The notes: generated by a model from the letters alone, not told the origin. Positions 1 through 7,029 are shown, counted from the stretch's first letter. The stretch is 14,897 nucleotides of DNA from TC-15 sp034437275 (GCA_034437275.1 DAOTUD010000116.1:1-14897); one strand, 5' to 3'. Numbers and translations are program-made.

Positions 1-121
1 GTTTCGGGTCTGATGCGGTGCCCCCTATTTTACCCCATTTCGGCCAGTTCGTGTTGACATTTTCGCCTGAAATCGGCATCCGCCTGAGCACAAATGTCAG
101 CGCGGCCTAACCTTTTTTCAG

Positions 122-874
122 GAGACTCACTTCAAGCGTTCCCAGGAAGGAACGCTGCGCTGGAACATCTGCGCGTGGCCGACGAATGCCGGTGCCCAGG
201 AAGCCGAGATGGGCCTGCTGGCCTACACCGAGTTCATCTACAAAGCCTGCGGGCTGCACCACCCCGATCCGCTCGCCTACTGGCGCGATCTCAAGGCGCG
301 GCAGGAACGGCTGATCACCTGGCTGCACGGCAAGCAGCACGCCGCGATCAAAGGGCCGGACATCGAGCTGTCGTTCGACTTCACCGACCGGCTGTGGGTC
401 AACTCGTGGGGCAACCATAACTTCCCCAGCGGCGAGATCTTCACCGGTCCGGTCGAGGACTCGGTCAACGGCCACGTCGCATTCAGCTACCCGACTGTCT
501 ACGGCGGGCGCGAGATCAGCGGCGTCAAGCTGACGTTTGAGGACGGCGTGGTGACCGAGGCCTCCGCCAACAAGGGCGAGGATTACCTGCTGTCCCAGCT
601 CGACATGGACGCGGGCGCGCGCCGCCTGGGCGAGTTCGCCATCGGCACCAACACCGGCATCCAGCAGTTCACCGGCAACACGCTGTTCGACGAGAAGATC
701 GGCGGCACGATCCACATGGCGCTGGGCCGCAGCATCCCCGAATCGAAGGGCGTCAACCAGAGCCAGATTCACTGGGATATGGTCCACGATATGAAAAACG
801 GCGGCGAGATCACCATCGACGGCGAACTATTTTATAAAAATGGCGAATTTGTGATTGAGGGGCAGCATGTCTAA
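122..874 (+). pseudogene. M29 aminopeptidase copy A, N-terminally truncated
   Basis: This is the C-terminal two thirds of an M29 metallo-aminopeptidase (AmpS/AmpT/PepS family, which releases N-terminal residues from peptides). The frame aligns with copies B and D from about base 122 (EThF-R...LRW...WPT) to the end. Upstream the similarity stops, there is an in-frame TGA at 68-70, and no ATG, GTG or TTG occurs in frame before the ATG at 209. The N-terminal domain of roughly 140 residues is therefore missing. All candidate metal ligands survive: Glu in GEIFTGPVEDSVNG, Glu in LGEFAIGTN, His in GTIHMALG, His and Asp in IHWDMV. The family Tyr seven residues after the HMALG His is Ile here. The end overlaps copy B by 8 bp. 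If expressed from 209 it would be a 221-residue fragment. Bases 1-121 hold no gene I can support; frame 3 is open to a TAA at 108-110 but is too short to call. Confidence 0.8.
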
Positions 875-1994
875 CCGATATCTGGCCACACAGATGGCAA
901 AAATTTTAACGGACTATTCCAGCCCGGTGCAGCGCGGCGACTACGTGACCATCACCGGCAATATGCAGACCGCCGAGCCGCTCATCGGCGCGCTGTTCGA
1001 GGCGGTGCTGGCGCGCGGCGGCATCCCCAACGTGCAGGCCGCGCCGCTGATCTCGCCGGACTACACGCCCTACTACGAGCTGTTCATCCGCGAGGCCAAC
1101 GACGACCAACTGAACCACCTCGACGCGACGATCATGCACTGGATCGAGCACTCCGACGCGCTGTTCTTCGTCAAGGCCCCGGCCAACACGAAGGCGCTCT
1201 CCGCGCTGGACCCGGCGCGGCTGATGCGCTACCGCAAGGCGATCAAGCCGGTCAGCGAGACGTACCTGGGCCGCTACGACGCGGGCGAACTGCGCTGGAC
1301 GGTGGTCGGCTGGCCGACCGCGGCCCTGGCCCAGACCGCCGAGATGAGCCAGCGCGATTACGCGGCGTTTGTGGCGCAGGCCTGCGGACTAACCCAAGAC
1401 GATCCGGTCGCCTACTGGCAGCAGTTCCACGACACGCAGCAGCGCCTGGTCGAGTGGCTGGCGGGCAAATCGCATCTGGTCGCGCGCGGCGCGGGCATCG
1501 AGCTGGAGATGGACTTCACGGATCGCGTGTGGGTCAACTGCGACGGCAAGCTCAACTTCCCGGACGGCGAAATCTTCACCAGCCCGGTCGAGGATTCGGT
1601 CAACGGCTTTGTCCACTTCAACTACCCGTCGGTCTACCAGGGCTACGAGGTCGAGGGCGTCCGGCTGCGCTTTGAGGATGGCGTCGCGGTCGAAGCGACC
1701 GCCGAACGCGGCGAGCCGTTCCTGCTCAGCCAGCTCGACACGGACGCGGGCGCGCGCCGCCTGGGCGAGTTCGCCATCGGCACCAACAAAGGCGTGGATC
1801 GCCTGACGCGCAGCATCCTGTTCGACGAGAAGATCGGCGGCTCGATCCACATGGCGCTGGGGCGCAGCTACGCCGAAGCCAAAGGCGTCAACGACAGCAC
1901 CATCCACTGGGACATGGTACACCACATGGGCGACGACGGGCAGATCATCGTCGACGACGAGCTGTTCTACGAGGGCGGCGAGTTCAAGGTGTAG
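867..1994 (+). CDS. M29 family metallo-aminopeptidase, copy B
   Basis: A full-length (375 aa) M29 aminopeptidase, a cytoplasmic two-metal exopeptidase that trims N-terminal residues from peptides. The N-terminal domain begins MSNRYLATQMAKIL. The C-terminal metal site shows Glu235 (GEIFTSP), Glu301 (LGEFAIGTN), His328 (SIHMALG), His347 and Asp349 (IHWDMV), which fit the family's ligand pattern. Tyr335, seven residues after His328, matches the Tyr usual in the family and is absent from copies A and D. I chose the ATG at 867 over an in-frame TTG at 855 because GAGGGG (857-862) sits just upstream. The start overlaps the end of copy A, so the two were probably once translationally coupled. Substrate preference cannot be read from sequence. 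Confidence 0.93.
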   Translation: MSNRYLATQMAKILTDYSSPVQRGDYVTITGNMQTAEPLIGALFEAVLARGGIPNVQAAPLISPDYTPYYELFIREANDDQLNHLDATIMHWIEHSDALFFVKAPANTKALSALDPARLMRYRKAIKPVSETYLGRYDAGELRWTVVGWPTAALAQTAEMSQRDYAAFVAQACGLTQDDPVAYWQQFHDTQQRLVEWLAGKSHLVARGAGIELEMDFTDRVWVNCDGKLNFPDGEIFTSPVEDSVNGFVHFNYPSVYQGYEVEGVRLRFEDGVAVEATAERGEPFLLSQLDTDAGARRLGEFAIGTNKGVDRLTRSILFDEKIGGSIHMALGRSYAEAKGVNDSTIHWDMVHHMGDDGQIIVDDELFYEGGEFKV

Positions 1995-2015
1995 CGGGGC
2001 CATCAGACACCCAGT

Positions 2016-2118
2016 TTTACCCCTCCCCCTGGCCCCCTCCCCGCACGCAGCGAGGGGGAAATCGACCAGGATCAAAAGTCCCTCTCCGTTTACGGGGAGG
2101 GATTTAGGGAGGGGTAAA
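2016..2118 (-). repeat. Palindromic C/G-rich intergenic repeat, core copy R1
   Basis: A 103-bp element bounded by a perfect 12-bp inverted repeat (TTTACCCCTCCC at 2016-2027, GGGAGGGGTAAA at 2107-2118). It is the reverse complement of the copy at 12854-12954, nearly identical over its whole length. Inside are two hairpin-forming blocks, so a single strand could fold as a three-way junction. The C-runs at 2020-2042 give four G-runs on the minus strand with loops A, CCA and A, a G-quadruplex motif. It sits between the convergent ends of copy B and the DsbA-like gene. Confidence 0.85.
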
Positions 2119-2119
2119 C

Positions 2120-2166
2120 GACGATCAGCGCGGACCACGCCCCGGTGCTACAATCGGCTGATCGTC
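2120..2166 (-). terminator. Stem-loop downstream of the DsbA-like gene
   Basis: A perfect 10-bp inverted repeat (GACGATCAGC at 2120-2129, GCTGATCGTC at 2157-2166) with a 27-nt loop lies about 30 bp past the stop of the minus-strand thioredoxin gene. It is followed on that strand by GTTTACC, not a proper T-tract. The role as a transcription end is inferred and weak. Confidence 0.4.
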
Positions 2167-2195
2167 CTCACACCTCACAGAAAGGCAGCCAAGCG

Positions 2196-3020
2196 CTACC
2201 CGTCCGCGCCCATATCGCCAGCGTCACCCTGCGCCGCCGCGACCAGTGCCAGCAGCCCGTCCAGGCTGTTATCCTCGACGATGGTCCACGCGCCGGAGTC
2301 GCCGTAGCGCACCAGCACGGTCGGCGTCGAGCGCACGCCGAGCGCCTGCGCCGACTCGCTGTAGCCGGCGATCAGGTCGTCGTAGCGCGTGTCAAACAGG
2401 CAGCCCTCGAAGTCGCCCGCGTCCAGGCCCATATCGCCGGCGGCATCCGCCAGCATGTCGATATCGAAGGCTTGCTTCGCGCCGTCACGCTTGCCGCTTT
2501 CCAGCAGGTGATCGTACATTTCCCAGGCTGCGCCCTGTTCCCCGGCGCACAGCATCGCCTCCGCCGCGTTATACGAGTAGGCCCCCGCGACGAACGTCAG
2601 CGAGCGCGTCTGGTACGTCGCCTGCCCGGTGAGCACGGCCTCGTCGATCAGGTCTTTGGTCACCGGGTGATAGTTCTGGCAATGGGGGCAGGCGAAGTCA
2701 CCGAACTCCAGGAAGTGGACCGGGGCGTCCGGGTCGCCGATAAACAGCGTGCCGTCATAGGTCATGCCGCGCACCACGCCCTCGGCAGCGGTGCTCTCGG
2801 CCTCAAGCTCGCGCACGGCCTCGGACTCGACCAGGTTCGCCTGGCCGTCAACCAGTTCCGGGCCGCCGCCGGCCAGCGGGACGCAGTACTCCGGGTAATT
2901 CTCGCAGGTCGCCGCCTGCACGTCGCTGTCGTCCTGGGCCATCACGTACCAGAAGATGCCCGTCCCCAGCACCACGACCAGCACGACCGCCATCACACTA
3001 TAACGTTTGGTCTTGTTCAT
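2196..3020 (-). CDS. Membrane-anchored DsbA/BdbD-like thiol-disulfide oxidoreductase
   Basis: A 274-aa thioredoxin-fold protein of the DsbA-like (Thioredoxin_4) class, expected to form or shuffle disulfides in extracytoplasmic proteins. An N-terminal signal anchor spans residues about 9-28. The active-site CPHC is Cys111-Pro-His-Cys114 within FGDFACPHCQNYHP, and the cis-proline loop is STPT with Pro233. The helical insertion expected between them is present. Four further cysteines occur: Cys39 and Cys46, just after the membrane anchor, plus Cys158 and Cys207. The ATG at 3020 is preferred over an in-frame GTG at 3026 because GAGG (3031-3028) is 7 nt from the ATG but only 1 nt from the GTG. The promoter region is AT-rich, with two tandem dyads at 3054-3088. 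No DsbB or VKOR partner is visible in the window. Confidence 0.9.
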   Translation of the reverse strand: MNKTKRYSVMAVVLVVVLGTGIFWYVMAQDDSDVQAATCENYPEYCVPLAGGGPELVDGQANLVESEAVRELEAESTAAEGVVRGMTYDGTLFIGDPDAPVHFLEFGDFACPHCQNYHPVTKDLIDEAVLTGQATYQTRSLTFVAGAYSYNAAEAMLCAGEQGAAWEMYDHLLESGKRDGAKQAFDIDMLADAAGDMGLDAGDFEGCLFDTRYDDLIAGYSESAQALGVRSTPTVLVRYGDSGAWTIVEDNSLDGLLALVAAAQGDAGDMGADG

Positions 3021-3053
3021 CTGCACACCTCATTGATTGCGTCGTCATCTCGT

Positions 3054-3088
3054 ATCATTATTATGATTTACATCATGCTAAACATGAT
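3054..3088 (-). promoter_or_regulatory. Two tandem dyads upstream of the DsbA-like gene
   Basis: Two inverted repeats of the same half-site stand in tandem in an otherwise GC-rich region: ATCAT-TATT-ATGAT at 3054-3067 and ATCATG-CTAAA-CATGAT at 3072-3088. They lie 34-68 bp upstream of the start codon, within the AT-rich stretch that must carry the promoter. This is the layout of a repressor or metalloregulator operator. The pattern has slight likeness to Fur-type boxes, but I cannot assign a regulator. Confidence 0.45.
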
Positions 3089-3138
3089 AATAACACAACA
3101 GCAGGTGTGCAGTCCACTCCACCGTCCCAATCCGCCAA

Positions 3139-3170
3139 GAAAAAACGGGGCAGCCCGTGCAGACTGCCCC
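3139..3170 (-). terminator. Rho-independent terminator of the SH3b/beta-propeller gene
   Basis: A 7-bp GC stem (GGGGCAG at 3147-3153, CTGCCCC at 3164-3170) lies 25 bp past the stop of the minus-strand propeller gene. On that strand the stem is followed by G and a run of Ts (3145-3140), a classical intrinsic terminator. Confidence 0.8.
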
Positions 3171-3195
3171 ATCACGCTCACATGGCGTGCTTAGC

Positions 3196-4980
3196 TCACG
3201 GCAGATCGACGGTGCACGTCGCCGGCCCGATCGGGCAGGTCGTGACCGGCGCACCGTTGTAGAGCACGGTGAAGTCGGTGCTGGCCCAGAACAGCGACAC
3301 CTGGTCCATCACGTAACCCTGCCGCGCGCCGCCACACTCCGGCGGCGGCGACTGGTCCGGGATGCCGAAGCGCCAGATCATCAGGCACCCGCCGGGCATG
3401 AAGCTCTCCAGCGGCGAGGACGTGTAGTTGGTCCAGATCGACGACGACACGGTGATCCCGGACCCCTGGAAACTCAGCGGTCGCAGGTCCAGGTATCCCC
3501 CGGAGACGTTCTTCAGCGTGAAGACCGGCACGTTGGGGTCGTAGATCAGTTGCAGGTCCTGCGCGGCGGGATTGCTGGGCGGCGGCGCGGTGCCGGGTTG
3601 GGCGGTGGCCGGTTGGCCGGGGTCGGGCGGCGGGGCGCCCGCTTCCAGCGCCGGCTGGAAGACCGGGAACGTATCGTCCACGCCGGGGCTGCGCGTCAGG
3701 TTATGCACGCCGATGCCGTTGGCGCGGATGGTGAAGATATCCCGCGTGCCGGGCGCGCCCTTCGAGTATGCCAGCCAGTTCCCGTCCGCCGACCAGGACA
3801 CACCCGACGCCTGGGTGCCGTTGGCGGTGTACTGCATCAGGTCGCTGCCGTCGGTGCGGATGCTGAAGACTTCCTGCTCGCCGCTGCCGGACAGGCCCTC
3901 ATTCACGAACGCAACGCGGCTGCTGTCCGGTGCCCAGGCCGGATACTGGGCCGCAGAGAACTCGGTCAACTGGACCGGGGCGGTCCCGGGCTGCGCTACG
4001 AACAGCGCCGAGCCGGTCTGGGTGGTGGCGATGTAGGCCAGGTACTGCCCGTTGGGGGACCACGCCGGGTCGGTCTTGTTGGACGGTGTGCCAGAGGTCA
4101 CCGGGGCCGGGTTCGCCCCGTTCGACGCCATGATGTACAGCTCCATCGTGCCGCTGCGGTCGGAGGTAAACGCGATGCGCTGCCCGTCCGGCGACCAGGC
4201 CGGGAAGAGATCGTTACCGGGGTCGTTGGTCAGGCGCGTGGTCTGCATGTTGGTCAGGTTGGTCACGTAAATTTCCGCGTTGCCGTCGCGCTGCGAAGCG
4301 TACGCGATGTTCTGGCCGTCCGGGGAAAACGTCGGCATGTAGTTCGGCCCGACGCCGTTGGTCACGTTGAGGATATCCATCCGCCCCGCCATCCAGATAT
4401 CGTTGCCATCCGAATAGGCCACATACGGGCTGTCTGGTGCCCAGACCAGCACGTTGTCCTGGACAAGCTGCCCGCCCAGGTCACGGCGCGTGTTGCCATC
4501 GACCGCGATCACGACGGGAGCCATGCCCATCGCGTCGCCGGAGAGAAACGCGATCTCGCCGTTTTCATTGGCAGGCGGCGGCCCGGAGGACAGCTTTGCA
4601 TCCGGGATGGGCCAGGGTTCGATCCAGTATTCGCCGGTGACGCCTTCCGCCGTCCAGCCGGTGGTGCCGTCCCAGCGGCGGATTTCGTACCACCAGAAGT
4701 TTTCGGCACAGTTCGGCCCCTGGAGCACGGTGAACACTTCGCCCTCGGGCATCACGCCGGCGACGTTGTTCGGGTCGGCAGTAGTCGGGGCGGAGCGCAG
4801 GTTGTTGCCGGTGCCGCTGATCACCGTCACGCGCGCCATAGCGCCGGGTGACAAGCGGGGGGCGGGCGCGGTACCGCAGGTGCCCTGCGCGGCGACGGGC
4901 ACGGGCGCGCTCGCGAGGACGGGTGCCAGCGCGATCACGATCAGCGCGACCAGGGATAGTCTAAACCAATTGGTACGCAT
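3196..4980 (-). CDS. Secreted SH3b and TolB-type beta-propeller protein
   Basis: A 594-aa exported protein. A signal peptide covers about residues 1-32 (hydrophobic core, then PVAAQ). A bacterial SH3 domain lies at about 48-123 (NLRSAP, GEVFTVLQGP, WWYEIR, GWTAEG, EYWIEP). WD40-like PD40 repeats at about 138-435 carry the recurrent W/F-SPDG...IAY/FxS signature, with six or seven blades. A Pro/Ala/Gly-rich linker runs to about 470. A C-terminal Cys-containing domain follows (PGGCLMIW...ECGG, ending TCTVDLP), a type I associate with chloroflexotal secreted proteins but cannot name. The fold suggests an extracytoplasmic binding scaffold; no catalytic site is evident and the ligand is unknown. 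AAGGAGAGG precedes the ATG. It is divergent from M29 copies C and D and ends in its own terminator, so it is probably a single-gene transcript. Confidence 0.87.
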   Translation of the reverse strand: MRTNWFRLSLVALIVIALAPVLASAPVPVAAQGTCGTAPAPRLSPGAMARVTVISGTGNNLRSAPTTADPNNVAGVMPEGEVFTVLQGPNCAENFWWYEIRRWDGTTGWTAEGVTGEYWIEPWPIPDAKLSSGPPPANENGEIAFLSGDAMGMAPVVIAVDGNTRRDLGGQLVQDNVLVWAPDSPYVAYSDGNDIWMAGRMDILNVTNGVGPNYMPTFSPDGQNIAYASQRDGNAEIYVTNLTNMQTTRLTNDPGNDLFPAWSPDGQRIAFTSDRSGTMELYIMASNGANPAPVTSGTPSNKTDPAWSPNGQYLAYIATTQTGSALFVAQPGTAPVQLTEFSAAQYPAWAPDSSRVAFVNEGLSGSGEQEVFSIRTDGSDLMQYTANGTQASGVSWSADGNWLAYSKGAPGTRDIFTIRANGIGVHNLTRSPGVDDTFPVFQPALEAGAPPPDPGQPATAQPGTAPPPSNPAAQDLQLIYDPNVPVFTLKNVSGGYLDLRPLSFQGSGITVSSSIWTNYTSSPLESFMPGGCLMIWRFGIPDQSPPPECGGARQGYVMDQVSLFWASTDFTVLYNGAPVTTCPIGPATCTVDLP

Positions 4981-5028
4981 GAAATAGCCTCTCCTTGCTA
5001 TGCAAAAACACGAAACTTCATTCTATTA

Positions 5029-5045
5029 TGTCGTATTGTACGACA
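5029..5045. promoter_or_regulatory. Perfect 17-bp palindrome upstream of the propeller gene
   Basis: TGTCGTA-TTG-TACGACA is a perfect inverted repeat with 7-bp arms, 49 bp upstream of the propeller start. A CATAAT hexamer (minus strand, 5030-5025) overlaps its edge and could serve as the -10. This is the geometry of an operator that would block the promoter. The regulator is unknown. Confidence 0.5.
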
Positions 5046-5147
5046 GACACGGGTTTTTTAGAAACGGGATTGGCCGCCCGCCATGGCTGTTAAACAGCGC
5101 GATATTAAAAATATCAATCCCAAAATCAATAAAAACAATGTAAAGGT
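5046..5147. other. AT-rich divergent intergenic region
   Basis: This stretch between the propeller palindrome and the M29 promoter is far richer in A/T than its surroundings. It has small dyads: GATATT-AAA-AATATC at 5101-5115, and GGGATT (5066-5071) against AATCCC (5116-5121). A 22-codon frame from the ATG at 5083 to the TGA at 5149-5151 has no ribosome-binding site and I do not call it a gene. Confidence 0.4.
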
Positions 5148-5176
5148 TTGACTTTTTAATCAAAAGCTCATAATAT
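5148..5176 (+). promoter_or_regulatory. Sigma-70-type promoter for M29 copies C and D
   Basis: TTGACT at 5148-5153 and TAATAT at 5171-5176 are separated by 17 bp. They lie about 40 bp upstream of the copy C start in a locally AT-rich stretch. This is the best promoter match on the left side of the window. Confidence 0.65.
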
Positions 5177-5214
5177 TTAAGGTGAGCCTGAACTTTGACG
5201 AGAGGAGCATCTTC

Positions 5215-5463
5215 ATGACCTATGATCTTGCGCCCAAGCTGGCCCGCGTGCTGACCGGGTACTGCCGCCCCGTGCAGCCCGGCGACGTGGTCGGCCTGCG
5301 CGGGTTGACGGCGGCTGCCCCGCTGTTCGAGGCGCTCTACGAGGAAATTGTCAGGCGCGGCGGGCATCCCGTCGTGCGCGTCGATGGCGAGGTATTCTAT
5401 AAAGACGGGGAGTTTGCCCCTGGCCCGGCCATCCAGCGCGATGCGGGCCAACAGAGACGATAG
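5215..5463 (+). pseudogene. M29 aminopeptidase copy C, internally deleted in frame
   Basis: An 82-codon frame with a clean start (GAGGAG at 5202-5207, ATG at 5215). Residues 1-55 match the first 55 residues of copy D (MxYDxAPKxAxVxxGY, RRGGH). From residue 56, VDGEVFYKDGEF matches the last residues of the full-length copies (copy D from residue 354). About 298 codons, including every metal ligand, are missing, with no frame loss. The 15-residue tail after that match is unlike the other copies. The product cannot be a peptidase. It shares a promoter with copy D, which starts 38 bp downstream, so it now acts as a short leading frame in that transcript. Confidence 0.85.
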
Positions 5464-5501
5464 TAGTTGGACAACCACATTTGCACACAAGGAGATACGT
5501 C

Positions 5502-6608
5502 ATGTTATACGATTTTGCCCCCAAGATGGCCGAGGTGATCGCGGGGTACTCCACGCGCATCAAGGAAGGGGATTATGTCGTGATCAGCGCGCCCACCCTG
5601 GCCGAGCCGCTGCTGGCCGCGCTGTACAAGGCGATCCTGCGGCGCGGCGGCCACACGGAGCTGCACCTGCGGCTGCCGGGCATCCGCGAGCTGTACATGC
5701 ACGAAGCCAGCGACGCGCAGCTGCAGTTCATCCCGCCGACCGCCGAAGCCTGGATGAAAAAGGCCGACGTGTACATGGTCATCGACGCCCCGCACAACCC
5801 CAAAGCCCTGACCGGCGTCGACCCGGCGCGCTTCGCCATCTTGCAGCAGGCCCAGCGCCCGCTGACGGAAGTTATGTTCGCGCGCATGGGGTCCGGCGCG
5901 ATGCGCTACCACCTGACGCTGTGGCCGACCCACGCTTCCGCGCAGCAGGCCGATATGGGGCTGCGTGCGTATCGCGAGTTCGTCTACAACGCCTGCGGGC
6001 TGGACCAGGACGACCCGGTCGCCTACTGGGAGCAGTTCCGCGACCGGCAGCTTAAACTGACGGACTGGCTGAACGGCAAACAGCACGCCGAGATCAAAGG
6101 GCCAGGCATCGACCTGTCGTTCGATTTCCAGGACCGGGTATGGGTCAGTTGTCACGGCACATTGAACTTCCCCGACGGCGAAATCTACACCGGGCCGGTC
6201 GAGGACTCGGTCAACGGGCACGTCGAGTTTAGCTACCCATCGCTGTACATGGGCCGCGAGGTAAGCGGGGTCAAGCTCACGTTCAAGGACGGCGTGGTGA
6301 CCGACGCCTCCGCCGAAAAGGGCGAGGATCACCTGCTGGCCCAGCTTGAGGTGGACAACGGCGCGCGCCGCCTGGGCGAGTTCGCCATCGGCACCAACTG
6401 GGGCGTGCAGCAGTACACCGGTAACACGCTGTTCGACGAGAAGATCGGCGGCACGATCCACATGGCGCTGGGGCACAGCATCCCCGAATCGAAGGGCGTC
6501 AACCAGAGCAGCGTGCATTGGGACATCGTGCACGGGATGCAGGACGGCGGCGAAATCCGGATCGACGGCGAGCTGTTCTACCAGAGCGGCAAATTCATGA
6601 TCGACTGA
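5502..6608 (+). CDS. M29 family metallo-aminopeptidase, copy D
   Basis: A full-length (368 aa) M29 aminopeptidase, expected to be cytoplasmic. Candidate metal ligands are Glu227 (GEIYTGP), Glu293 (LGEFAIGTN), His320 (TIHMALG), His339 and Asp341 (VHWDIV). Position 327, where the family usually has Tyr, is Ile as in copy A. Copies A and D also share SIPESKGVNQS and TGNTLFDEKIGGTIH, so they are closer to each other than to copy B. The ATG at 5502 has AAGGAG at 5489-5494; an upstream in-frame TTG (5481) lies before that site and is rejected. It is probably transcribed with remnant C from the promoter at 5148-5176. If the Tyr is catalytically important, activity or specificity may differ from copy B. 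Confidence 0.93.
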   Translation: MLYDFAPKMAEVIAGYSTRIKEGDYVVISAPTLAEPLLAALYKAILRRGGHTELHLRLPGIRELYMHEASDAQLQFIPPTAEAWMKKADVYMVIDAPHNPKALTGVDPARFAILQQAQRPLTEVMFARMGSGAMRYHLTLWPTHASAQQADMGLRAYREFVYNACGLDQDDPVAYWEQFRDRQLKLTDWLNGKQHAEIKGPGIDLSFDFQDRVWVSCHGTLNFPDGEIYTGPVEDSVNGHVEFSYPSLYMGREVSGVKLTFKDGVVTDASAEKGEDHLLAQLEVDNGARRLGEFAIGTNWGVQQYTGNTLFDEKIGGTIHMALGHSIPESKGVNQSSVHWDIVHGMQDGGEIRIDGELFYQSGKFMID

Positions 6609-6674
6609 CACGCTCCTCCCTCGCCTGTTTTTTGTGCGGGGCGCTGATGGCGTCTGGCGCAGGCGTTCCGGCAG

Positions 6675-6687
6675 AGAGCGTGTTATG
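6675..6687 (+). repeat. Solo match to the MITE terminal repeat
   Basis: AGAGCGTGTTATG is identical to the left end of the elements at 11297 and 14596, but no second end or core follows here. It could be a relic end or chance; a 13-base match is unlikely at random in 15 kb. Confidence 0.35.
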
Positions 6688-6738
6688 CTGATTGATGTGA
6701 CATGGCGTGTACCATTGCGTAACCATAAAGGACGAATC

Positions 6739-6876
6739 ATGTCCAAAATCAAGCGTTTGATACTGGTCGGGCTGGCGCTCGGAGCGCTCCTGCTGGCAGG
6801 CTGCCAGGACGACGGCGGCACGACCGACCTGGGCACGATCGCGGTGCGCGGCCCGTCGGGGCAATACGTGCAATAG
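6739..6876 (+). CDS. Small (45 aa) lipoprotein
   Basis: MSKIKR, a hydrophobic stretch and the lipobox LLAGC (Cys at about residue 22) form a complete type II signal peptide, followed by only about 24 mature residues (QDDGGTTDLGTIAV...). AAAGGA at 6727-6732 is well spaced from the ATG. The mature part has no recognisable domain. It stands alone between M29 copy D and the kinase operon. The compact lipobox, charged N-terminus and ribosome-binding site argue for a real gene, though a truncated remnant of a longer lipoprotein is possible. Confidence 0.7.
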   Translation: MSKIKRLILVGLALGALLLAGCQDDGGTTDLGTIAVRGPSGQYVQ

Positions 6877-6900
6877 CTGCCGGCAAAGCGGCATGTCATG

Positions 6901-6924
6901 CGCCGGGTCGTTCGCCGCCCGGCG
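6901..6924 (+). terminator. GC stem-loop after the lipoprotein gene
   Basis: CGCCGGG (6901-6907) pairs perfectly with CCCGGCG (6918-6924), 25 bp past the lipoprotein stop. The following TTGGTGTTG is only a poor T-tract, so termination is inferred. Confidence 0.4.
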
Positions 6925-7001
6925 TTGGTGTTGTCCAGGAGCGGCAGCGCCCCGCCCCAAGATGTGAAATTTTCCCCAAAAAAACAATACGTGAGCATAT
7001 T

Positions 7002-7029
7002 TTGATCCCATTTAAATCATTTCTATATT
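7002..7029 (+). promoter_or_regulatory. Promoter of the kinase-receiver-propeller operon
   Basis: TTGATC (7002-7007) and TATATT (7024-7029) are separated by 16 bp in a markedly AT-rich patch. The leader to the ATG is about 75 nt and contains a hairpin (CCCGTG at 7059-7064, CACGGG at 7071-7076). I do not recognise it as a known riboswitch. Confidence 0.6.

Noticed and set aside
54..59. TTGACA as a promoter for M29 copy A
   Set aside because: No -10 hexamer is found at 16-18 bp spacing and the gene behind it lacks a start codon.
3..110. An open frame at the left edge ending TAA
   Set aside because: At 36 codons it is within chance, with no recognisable motif and a lower GC than coding regions nearby.
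2145..3194. A 349-codon plus-strand open frame
   Set aside because: It is antisense to the DsbA-like gene, which has the signal anchor, CPHC and a ribosome-binding site; the plus-strand translation has the Arg/His/Val-rich composition of a shadow frame.
3157..4851. A 564-codon plus-strand open frame
   Set aside because: It is the reverse shadow of the SH3b/beta-propeller gene and has no domain or ribosome-binding site.
5083..5151. A 22-codon Lys/Asn-rich frame in the divergent region
   Set aside because: It has no ribosome-binding site, and its end overlaps the promoter of M29 copies C and D; the composition just reflects AT-rich regulatory DNA.
5505..6998. A 497-codon minus-strand open frame
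   Set aside because: It is antisense to M29 copy D and extends into intergenic sequence; GC-rich third positions keep the opposite strand open.
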